Positions 58,056-64,000 of a stretch of DNA of 64,000 nucleotides are shown here, piece by piece. How positions within the stretch are numbered: position 1 is the stretch's first letter; each line of letters starts with the position of its first letter. This DNA is from Luteibacter sp. 9135 (GTDB taxonomy: Bacteria; Pseudomonadota; Gammaproteobacteria; Xanthomonadales; Rhodanobacteraceae): NCBI RefSeq assembly GCF_000745005.1, contig NZ_JQNB01000001.1:558001-622000 (forward strand). Reading direction: 5' to 3'. The position numbers and the translations under genes are program-made. Under the pieces are notes generated by a model. The model saw only the letters and a program-made list of their open reading frames with translations. It made no database searches and was not told the origin of the DNA.

Positions 58056-60225
58056 AGGTCACCGACAGGCGCGCGAGGCGCGGCAGGCCGGGGAACAGGT
58101 AGGCATCGCCACCGGACGTGCCCGTGTCGCGCCAGTAGAACCGGTTGAAGACGTTGTCGACATTGAGCCGCCAGGTCATCGCATGGCCACCCACGGCGGT
58201 GACATACCGTAAACCGACGTCGACCACATGGTATGCCGGTACCCGGGTGGAACCGTCGGGCGTGGCCACGTTGCTGCTGGCATACCGCCAGCCGCCGAGA
58301 ACGGCGAGCCCGGGCACGAAGGGCAGGCTGTAATCGGCGTACACGGCCGTGCGCCAACGTGGCACATTGACCACCTGGTGATCTTCGTACGTGGGCGCGC
58401 CGGTGTTTTCCGCGCGCGCGCGGATGATGTTCGCGCTGGCGGTGATCCGCAGGCGATCGGTGACACGGCCGGCAAGGTTCATCTCGATGCCCGTGTGGAC
58501 TTCCTGCCCCTGCTGCACGAAGGTGAAGCCTTCCGCCGTGCCATCCGGGCGCGCGAACTGGTACGACTGACGGATGCGATAGAGCGCGGCCTGCAAGTCG
58601 AGCGCATCGTTCACCGCGTACTTGATGCCCGCTTCCGCCTGCCGGGAATGCAAAGGTGCCAGCGTCGTACCGCCATTGGACGTCCAGTACGGGGCCTCGC
58701 GGCCCAGCGAAAGGCCTTCACCATAGCTGACGTAGGTGGTAAGCGGTGCGGTCAGCTGCCACAGCACGGCGGCCTGCGGCAGCGTCTTCGTCTGGCGCGT
58801 AGCACGCTCCAGGGCGCCGGCACTGTCATACGCCCGCTCGTCCAGCCGGACCAGGCGCGCGCCGGCCAACACCTGCCATTGCTCACCCAGGTGGACCCTG
58901 TCGATCGCGAACAGCGTGCGCTGCCAGCTGGTCAGCCGGCGCACCGAGGCGCCGGGCTGGTTCGGCGAGGGATCGAACACGGGTACCACCGGATCGTCGA
59001 TGTTGGCCGTGCCCACGTAATCGTAAACGTAGGGACGCTGGTCGACGGTACGCCGGAACGCCGTGGCACCCAGGTTCACCTCGTGGTCCAGCGCTCCCGT
59101 GGCAAAGCTGCCCGTGACCACGCCGCGCACTTCGTCGTTCTGCCGCGTGTCGTCGGGGCTGCGGAAATCGTAGACATCGTAATCGCCGTTGGGCGCGAAG
59201 AAATAACCCGGCGTGGCGCCCGAGGCGCACGAGGCGGCGTAGAAACATCCATAAGCGAAAGCGACGTTGTCGTCGATCACCGTATGGCTGTGTCCTGCCG
59301 ATACCTGCGCGTTCCAGGTGTCACTGAACCGGTAGTTGAAGCGAAGCGACGTATTGCTTGAATGGATGCCGACCGGGCGCTGCCATGGCTGGTAACCCAG
59401 CAGGCGCGTGCGATGCGGGTGCGGCGGGATAGCGTTACCGCCCAGCAACTGATAGCCGGAAACCGAACGACCGCCGCTGGTCTGGTAGTCGGTATCCAGC
59501 AGCAACGTGGCCTGGTCGCTGATCTTCCAGTCCGCGCCGATCGAGACGAAACTGCGCCGGGCATCGGTGTGCTCGACCACGCCGTGGGTCTTTTCGTTGG
59601 CGGCGTTGACGCGCACGCCGAACGTGGGCGTGAACCATGTGCCCAGGTCGAGTGCCTGGTACACGGAACCATGCGAGTCGGTGCCCAGCGTCAGCGTGTG
59701 GACCTCGGCCGGACGCTTGCTGACATAGTTGATCAGCCCGCCCGGCTCGACGACGCCGGCCTCCAGGCCGCCGAGGCCCTTCAGCACTTCCACGCGCTCC
59801 TTGCCTTCCAGCGCCTGCAACTGCTCCGCCGACATGATCATGCCGTTGAAGCGGAAACCCGTGGCAAGGTCCAGCGGAAAACCGCGGATGGATATGTCCT
59901 GGTAGTAGCCGGCCGGCGCGTAGTTGTCGTTGATGGCGGCATCGCCGCGGACCAGTTCGCTCAGCGAACGCGGCTGGCGATCGTCGATCTGCGCGCGGGT
60001 GATGACGGTGATGGCCGCTGGCGTGTCGTGCAGCGTGGCACTGCCGAAGCTGCCGAAGGTATCCAGCTGGGAATCCGCTGCGCGATACCCGTCCGCCGTG
60101 TTGGCGTGCACATCGACTGTGGGCAAGGTGCGCGCCTGCGCGGGCGGCGCGGTGTCGTCGGCCGCCCATGCCGACGGGGCGAGCGCGATCAGGGCGAGGG
60201 CAAGGGGGGTGCGGGAAAGGGTCAT
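58045..60225 (-). CDS. TonB-dependent outer-membrane receptor, probable thiamine uptake
   Basis: 726-residue receptor. Signal peptide (1-22, ends AWA), a TonB-box-like LPTVDVHA, a plug domain (ITVITRAQIDDRQPRSLSEL, ISIRGFPLDLATGF, VEVLKGLGGLEAG, EPGGLINYVSKRPAE) and a beta barrel to the C-terminal strand LARLSVTYEL. The plug pattern resembles siderophore receptors and could be misread as iron-related. The TPP riboswitch 70 bases upstream and the overlapping PnuC-type gene argue for thiamine. ATG 60225 is the start nearest the signal peptide. Confidence 0.88.
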   Translation of the reverse strand: MTLSRTPLALALIALAPSAWAADDTAPPAQARTLPTVDVHANTADGYRAADSQLDTFGSFGSATLHDTPAAITVITRAQIDDRQPRSLSELVRGDAAINDNYAPAGYYQDISIRGFPLDLATGFRFNGMIMSAEQLQALEGKERVEVLKGLGGLEAGVVEPGGLINYVSKRPAEVHTLTLGTDSHGSVYQALDLGTWFTPTFGVRVNAANEKTHGVVEHTDARRSFVSIGADWKISDQATLLLDTDYQTSGGRSVSGYQLLGGNAIPPHPHRTRLLGYQPWQRPVGIHSSNTSLRFNYRFSDTWNAQVSAGHSHTVIDDNVAFAYGCFYAASCASGATPGYFFAPNGDYDVYDFRSPDDTRQNDEVRGVVTGSFATGALDHEVNLGATAFRRTVDQRPYVYDYVGTANIDDPVVPVFDPSPNQPGASVRRLTSWQRTLFAIDRVHLGEQWQVLAGARLVRLDERAYDSAGALERATRQTKTLPQAAVLWQLTAPLTTYVSYGEGLSLGREAPYWTSNGGTTLAPLHSRQAEAGIKYAVNDALDLQAALYRIRQSYQFARPDGTAEGFTFVQQGQEVHTGIEMNLAGRVTDRLRITASANIIRARAENTGAPTYEDHQVVNVPRWRTAVYADYSLPFVPGLAVLGGWRYASSNVATPDGSTRVPAYHVVDVGLRYVTAVGGHAMTWRLNVDNVFNRFYWRDTGTSGGDAYLFPGLPRLARLSVTYEL

Positions 60226-60295
60226 CGTCGTCTTCGTGGGCAGGAACGAAGCGACGGCGCACCGCGCCGCCCGCAAGGGCGTCCGTGGTGCAGCA

Positions 60296-60371
60296 AGCTC
60301 CCTACGCCGGTATTAACCGGGTCAGGTTCCAAGGGACTCTCTCAGCCCGGCATTCGCCCGGCACCCCCGCT
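60296..60371 (-). promoter_or_regulatory. TPP riboswitch (THI element)
   Basis: Minus-strand RNA shows all conserved elements in order: GGGGGTGCC, GGGCTGAGAGAG (pyrimidine-sensor CUGAGA), CCTTGGAACCTGA, CCGGTTAATACCGG and GCGTAGGGA. The order and spacing match the TPP aptamer. It lies between the kinase-like gene stop (60382) and the receptor gene start (60225). The 70-base expression platform shows no clear terminator, so translational control of the receptor is possible. Confidence 0.93.
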
Positions 60372-60381
60372 TCTAGAACGC

Positions 60382-61533
60382 CTATTGAACCACGAAAGCA
60401 CGATCGGCGTGGCGCAGGGCCTCGAGCAGCGCCTGCCCTTCATCGCCGGCGAACCATCGCGCATGACCCAGGAGGAACGTGTAGTAAGCCACGTCGGCAT
60501 GGTCGCGGCGGCGCGTGACGCCTTCGAAATACTCCACTTCCGAGAGGGCGAAATCGACGTGGACCACCGGCAGCACGTCGGCGAGCACGGCAAGGTCGTC
60601 CGCGCCGAGGGGCCGCACGGAGCGATAACCTTCCACGAGGGCCAGCGCCAGGTCGGTACGCGCGATAGTCTCCTGCCCCAGTTCGAGCCAGGCGATAGCA
60701 TTGCGCTCGATGGCGGTGGCCAGGTCGAACAGGGCGAAGGTGCGTGCGCAGAGGCCGAAATCCAGCACGTCGGTGATCCGTGCCTCGTCGCCGGCGGCAC
60801 TCCAGCACAGGTTGGACACGTGCCAGTCGCCGTGTGTCCACAGGGGCGGCTGGCGGGCGATCCCGGCGGCAGAGCGTGCCTGCCAGGGCTGGAGGGCCGC
60901 CGCAATCTCGCTGCGCCAGTCGCGTTCGTGCAGGTAGGCCGCCAGCGCCGGCCGCATCGGCAGCTGGTCCGCCAGCGCGCCCAGCGCATCCCGTGCGCCG
61001 AGGATGTCCGCGCGGGCCACCAGCAGGTGCGTGCCCCGCTGGGGCGCGTCGAAGCCCTCGGCGGCGAGGTGCAGGCGGGCCAACATGGCGCCGGCGACCC
61101 TTGCGTGTGCGATGCCGCCGATGGGCGACCACGAGAACGCATCGCGGTAGACGTCCGTGCCGGTAGCGCATCGGTGCACCTCGTAGACCCAGTCGCCCTG
61201 GGCGACGGCGGAGCGACCCGCGGCGTCGGCCAGCACCGCCGGCACGGGTATGCCCCGTGAGCGCACATGCCCGGCAAAGCGATGTTCCTCGTCCAGCGTA
61301 AGGACGTCACGTACCCGCCGGTGATGCCGTTTGACGAAGACCTCGCCATCCGCCGTGGCGACCCTGGCCGCCGCGGACAGCGGACGCGGGCTGTGCCACA
61401 GGATGTTGCCCGTGGCGCCCAGTGCGGAATAGCCCGCCAGCACCGACGAGACCTCGTCCGCAGCCAGGGGCGGCCAGTCGGGAACCTGCTGGTCGCCGGC
61501 CAATCCATGGGTGAAATGCGCATCGTCGATCAT
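60382..61533 (-). CDS. Aminoglycoside/choline-kinase-fold phosphotransferase
   Basis: 383-residue kinase of the APH fold: GNILWHSPRPLSAAAR and VFVKRHHRR (nucleotide Lys), THGDWHVSNLCW (Brenner motif), ITDVLDFGLCAR (metal Asp). Related to homoserine-kinase II and thiamine-kinase-type enzymes; substrate unknown. It sits directly upstream of the TPP riboswitch on the same strand, which makes a thiamine-salvage kinase plausible, though the riboswitch itself would control only genes after it. ATG 61533. Confidence 0.75.
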   Translation of the reverse strand: MIDDAHFTHGLAGDQQVPDWPPLAADEVSSVLAGYSALGATGNILWHSPRPLSAAARVATADGEVFVKRHHRRVRDVLTLDEEHRFAGHVRSRGIPVPAVLADAAGRSAVAQGDWVYEVHRCATGTDVYRDAFSWSPIGGIAHARVAGAMLARLHLAAEGFDAPQRGTHLLVARADILGARDALGALADQLPMRPALAAYLHERDWRSEIAAALQPWQARSAAGIARQPPLWTHGDWHVSNLCWSAAGDEARITDVLDFGLCARTFALFDLATAIERNAIAWLELGQETIARTDLALALVEGYRSVRPLGADDLAVLADVLPVVHVDFALSEVEYFEGVTRRRDHADVAYYTFLLGHARWFAGDEGQALLEALRHADRAFVVQ

Positions 61534-61707
61534 GGGCTGAGTGTAGCGATGGGTGCCTTCCGCGTGCCGAATCGGCAAATTTGTCAAATTTTGCTCCATT
61601 CGATGGCGACGGCGCCGATAACCCTTCAGACTAGAACCGTGGATCGTGGAAAGTGCCGCTTCCGGCGACTTCGATCGATCCAATCGAGAGGCTGGTGGGG
61701 GGCGGAT

Positions 61708-62646
61708 GTGAGAGCAAACAACACGGATCCGTTGGACTGGGGGCGTAGCATCGCCGTGGCGGGCGCGTACGCCGCCTGCTATGAGCTCACCCGCAATGTC
61801 TCTTTTTCGCACTGGATGCTGCCGGCCGGCCTGCGCCTGGCGTGCCTTCTGCTGGTGCCCCGTCGTTTCTGGCCGGCCCTGGCGGTCGGCGAGTTCCTGC
61901 CGATCGCCGAGATGTCGGCACTGCACGCCTCCATGCTGGGCGTGATGTGGGCCGTGCTCAACTCGTTTCCTCCAATCGTCATGTGCATGCCCGCCGTGAC
62001 CTGGGTGCAGCGGCGGGCGTCCCTGCTTCGCGCCGACGGCAGGATCAACATGGGCATGATCCTGGCCGCCACGCTGCTCTGTTCGCTTTCGGTAACCGCC
62101 GGCAACATCGTGGCCTACCTGACCGTGAAACCGGGCGACGGTTCGCCCCCTCCCGATCTCACCGCCCAGATCGTGCTGGCCTGGCTGCTGGGATGCTACC
62201 TGGGTGCGCTGGCGCTGACCCCTACGATCCTCGCTCTGCGCGAGCGGCTGATCGATGCCGGACACAAGATGAACTGGCGCGACGCGATGACCAGCCCGCT
62301 CATGCGCGACATGGTGTTGATCACCGTGCCATGCCTGGTCGGCGCCATGGTGGCCGCCTCGCTGACGGAAGGCGCTTGGCTGCAGGTGGCACGTATCGCC
62401 ATGGCCGTTCCCGTCCTTGTGCTCACCCTGCGCCATGGCTGGCACGGCACGGCCATTACCGGGTTGCTTGCCAGCGCCGCCATGGCCAGTACCTCGTTCG
62501 AACTGCAGGACCCGTCGATGATCCGCGCGCAGGTGGTGATTGCCTTCGTGCTGTCGACCGCCCTGCTGTTCGGCGTGCGAGTGGCTCGCCGACTGGCGGC
62601 GAGCCACGTTCCGGCTATTCAGGGGGCGGGTTCGCGTACCGGCTGA
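61708..62646 (+). CDS. Stand-alone MASE1-domain membrane protein
   Basis: 312-residue integral membrane protein with eight or so helices matching a MASE1 sensor domain (HWMLPAGLRLACLLLVPRRFW, WAVLNSFPPIVMC, LLGCYLGALALTP). MASE1 usually precedes a kinase or GGDEF output; here the protein ends about 20 residues after the last helix, with no output domain. GTG 61708 follows a GGGGGG tract. Separated from the divergent kinase gene by 175 bases. Confidence 0.75.
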   Translation: MRANNTDPLDWGRSIAVAGAYAACYELTRNVSFSHWMLPAGLRLACLLLVPRRFWPALAVGEFLPIAEMSALHASMLGVMWAVLNSFPPIVMCMPAVTWVQRRASLLRADGRINMGMILAATLLCSLSVTAGNIVAYLTVKPGDGSPPPDLTAQIVLAWLLGCYLGALALTPTILALRERLIDAGHKMNWRDAMTSPLMRDMVLITVPCLVGAMVAASLTEGAWLQVARIAMAVPVLVLTLRHGWHGTAITGLLASAAMASTSFELQDPSMIRAQVVIAFVLSTALLFGVRVARRLAASHVPAIQGAGSRTG

Positions 62647-62661
62647 AACCGCCCCTGATCG

Positions 62662-63120
62662 TTACGGGCCCTTGGACGTGCACTCCGATGCGTTCTTGCA
62701 GTCCGCCTGGGCCGCCATCAACCGCACGGTTCCATCCGCCTGCGGTGCGATGAATACCTGCACTGTCTCATCCTTGTAGACCGTCTCGCCGGATGTGCTC
62801 GCGGCGACCGGAAGCGGCTCGTCCGGCGTCGCCACGTTCGTGGCATCCGAACCCACCGGCGTACCGACCAGTGCATAGGGAGTGCGGGCCACGGCACCCC
62901 GTACCTTGCCCGTGGTGTCGTTGACCTGGATGTAGCGCGTGGTCCCGCGCTGGAACACGTAGACGTGGTAGTTCGGACTCAGGCTGACGTCGGTGGCGCC
63001 GGGCCAGGACTGGCCCAGACCCGACGATGCGGCCGCGGCCTGGCTTTGGGCATGGGCGAGGCCAAGACCGAGCGTGGCGACCACGAGAACGGCAAGGGTG
63101 GAACGGACATGGCTGTGCAT
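62662..63120 (-). CDS. Small secreted protein
   Basis: 152-residue exported protein: signal peptide (1-25, LGLAHAQ), then a domain starting SPNYHVYVFQRGTTRYIQVNDTTGKVRGAVA, and a C-terminal Cys pair (DCKNASEC). GAGGAG precedes ATG 63120. No family recognised; perhaps a small envelope-stress or phage-moron-like protein given its neighbours. Confidence 0.65.
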   Translation of the reverse strand: MHSHVRSTLAVLVVATLGLGLAHAQSQAAAASSGLGQSWPGATDVSLSPNYHVYVFQRGTTRYIQVNDTTGKVRGAVARTPYALVGTPVGSDATNVATPDEPLPVAASTSGETVYKDETVQVFIAPQADGTVRLMAAQADCKNASECTSKGP

Positions 63121-63256
63121 GGATGACTCCTCTGGGGGATTGGATGAAACGCGCCGGTCGCGGGACATCCACGACCGACGCGTCCACTGTCCCTCAACGC
63201 TTCCGGAGGCCATGAGCCGGCTGCCGAATACGCTCACAGCTGGAGTCTCTTAACAC

Positions 63257-63556
63257 TCAGGGCACGGTTTCGATCTCCGTGGCGCGTGCAAGCCAACCCT
63301 TGAGAGCCCAGCGCCCGAGCAGTACCGCAGCCCCGACATTGAGCACGGCTTCGGTCGGCCACGTCATGGGATGGCTGGGTTGCATGTTGGCGAAGGCCAC
63401 CCACAACGCGTTCACGTTGACCAGGGAACCGCAGCAGATGATGCCGCAGCATATTCGAGCCCCTCTCGCCTTGGTGCTATCGGTGACGAGCCACAAGGCA
63501 CTGATCGCGATCAGGCAACACGAGATGAGGTTGATGAGAACGAGTGCCACGATCAC
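63257..63556 (-). CDS. Small Cys-rich membrane protein, possible holin partner
   Basis: 99-residue membrane protein with helices at about 4-24, 33-52 and 68-86, the middle one containing CCGIICCG. GTG 63556 overlaps the stop of the holin-like gene (GTGA) with GGGAG upstream, so the two are translationally coupled. Resembles small phage or prophage-derived membrane proteins. Function unknown. Confidence 0.6.
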   Translation of the reverse strand: MIVALVLINLISCCLIAISALWLVTDSTKARGARICCGIICCGSLVNVNALWVAFANMQPSHPMTWPTEAVLNVGAAVLLGRWALKGWLARATEIETVP

Positions 63557-63879
63557 TTGTCTGCTCCCTTGAAGATGCCACCGAGAAAACGACTGGCTGC
63601 CGCTTCGCCATATTGATCCAGCAACTTCTGCGCAAGGATCGTCACGTTGAGGCCGAAGCAGCCGACGAGGAATGCCACGGCCGCCTTGAGGTCGAGGTCG
63701 GCATCGGGCAGGTACTGCTTGTTGAGCGCAGGGGACAGGAACACGGCGAGCATCGCGCCGCAGATCACACGAACGATGGCCCTGCCCTGCGACTTGCCGC
63801 CGTACAACGCGACCGGCATGATCGCGCCGCCCACCGCTGCCATGAGCAACCACAGACTTGCGATGCCTTCCATGCTCAT
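63553..63879 (-). CDS. Holin-like small membrane protein
   Basis: 108-residue protein with about three membrane helices (SLWLLMAAVGGAIMPVALYGG; VRVICGAMLAVFLSPAL; AAVAFLVGCFGLNVTILAQK) and a charged tail, a layout like phage holins of the LydA/class I type. AAGGAG precedes ATG 63879 (ATG 63882 and 63873 also possible). Holin identity is inferred from topology only. Confidence 0.5.
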   Translation of the reverse strand: MSMEGIASLWLLMAAVGGAIMPVALYGGKSQGRAIVRVICGAMLAVFLSPALNKQYLPDADLDLKAAVAFLVGCFGLNVTILAQKLLDQYGEAAASRFLGGIFKGADK

Positions 63880-63889
63880 CATCGTCTCC

Positions 63890-64000
63890 TTATGGGTCCC
63901 CGACACGTTCCAGCGTGCCGCTCCAGGCTGTCTCGCCGCGATCGAAGCGCACGCCGACCGATCCTGTCGCCAACGAGGTGAGCGTCAACTCGCCCGGATA
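63890..64000 (-). CDS. C-terminal end of an unidentified gene cut by the window edge
   Basis: The last 36 codons of a minus-strand frame, ending RVGDP and TAA, ten bases before the holin-like start. The visible end (YPGELTLTSLATGSVGVRF, SGTLERV) is beta-rich and might be a structural or secreted protein. Too little is present to name it. Confidence 0.55.
   Translation of the reverse strand, partial: YPGELTLTSLATGSVGVRFDRGETAWSGTLERVGDP

Noticed and set aside
58045-60225. Siderophore receptor assignment for the TonB-dependent receptor
   Set aside because: Plug resemblance is generic to the superfamily, while TPP riboswitch and PnuC-type neighbour point to thiamine; no Fur box seen.

Overview
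The window is a chromosomal segment of a high-GC gammaproteobacterium. Conserved gene neighbourhoods (pilMNOPQ diverging from mrcA, accBC-prmA-DUF3426-fis-purH, hemD-hemX-hemY, polA beside a DUF2782 gene) and protein similarities point to Xanthomonadales/Lysobacterales, most likely the Rhodanobacteraceae (Luteibacter/Dyella-like). The genus is inference; there is no rRNA in the window. No tRNA, rRNA, CRISPR array, transposase or integrase was recognised.

Layout. 1-4.1 kb: type IV pilus operon pilMNOPQ on the minus strand (pilQ runs off the edge), divergent from mrcA (PBP1A). 6.9-13.6 kb: a hypothetical gene, a large inverted repeat of the GTAGGAGCGCAC extragenic family, gltA, rpmE2, a nucleoside hydrolase and glnE. 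13.8-18.9 kb: an envelope sulfatase-fold transferase, a secreted protein of unknown role and two tandem halovibrin-like lipoproteins. 19-21.2 kb: groES-groEL with a CIRCE-like operator. 21.3-27.2 kb: dsbD (with a duplicated N-terminal domain), a TlpA-like thioredoxin, DUF1415, aroQ and accBC. 27.3-34.5 kb: prmA, DUF3426, fis, purH, a YfeH-like transporter with a divergent LysR regulator, a glutathione transferase and DUF2782.

34.6-40.2 kb is the most unusual part. polA is broken by a one-base frameshift exactly between its 5'-nuclease and Klenow parts. Downstream lies a probable small RNA with three C-rich hairpin loops (sX13-like). Then comes a minus-strand toxin/immunity-type cassette: a DUF5625 lipoprotein, a putative permuted NlpC/P60-type effector with a Gln-rich tail, and a membrane protein. 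Upstream of it are remnants of a second copy of the same cassette.

40.2-57.5 kb: uvrD, hscC with a J-like partner lacking HPD, hemDXY, two thioesterases, a Cys-less rhodanese, a ferredoxin-reductase fusion, srkA, rlmI, topoisomerase IB and pssA. 57.5-61.5 kb: a thiamine acquisition unit in which a TPP riboswitch precedes a TonB-dependent receptor that overlaps a PnuC-family (PnuT-like) transporter gene; a sugar/choline-kinase-fold enzyme lies just upstream. 61.7-64 kb: a stand-alone MASE1 protein, a small secreted protein, two overlapping small membrane proteins (one holin-like) and a truncated gene at the edge.

Most of the window is housekeeping. The accessory points are the effector cassette with its decayed copy, the halovibrin pair and the end-of-window holin-like unit.
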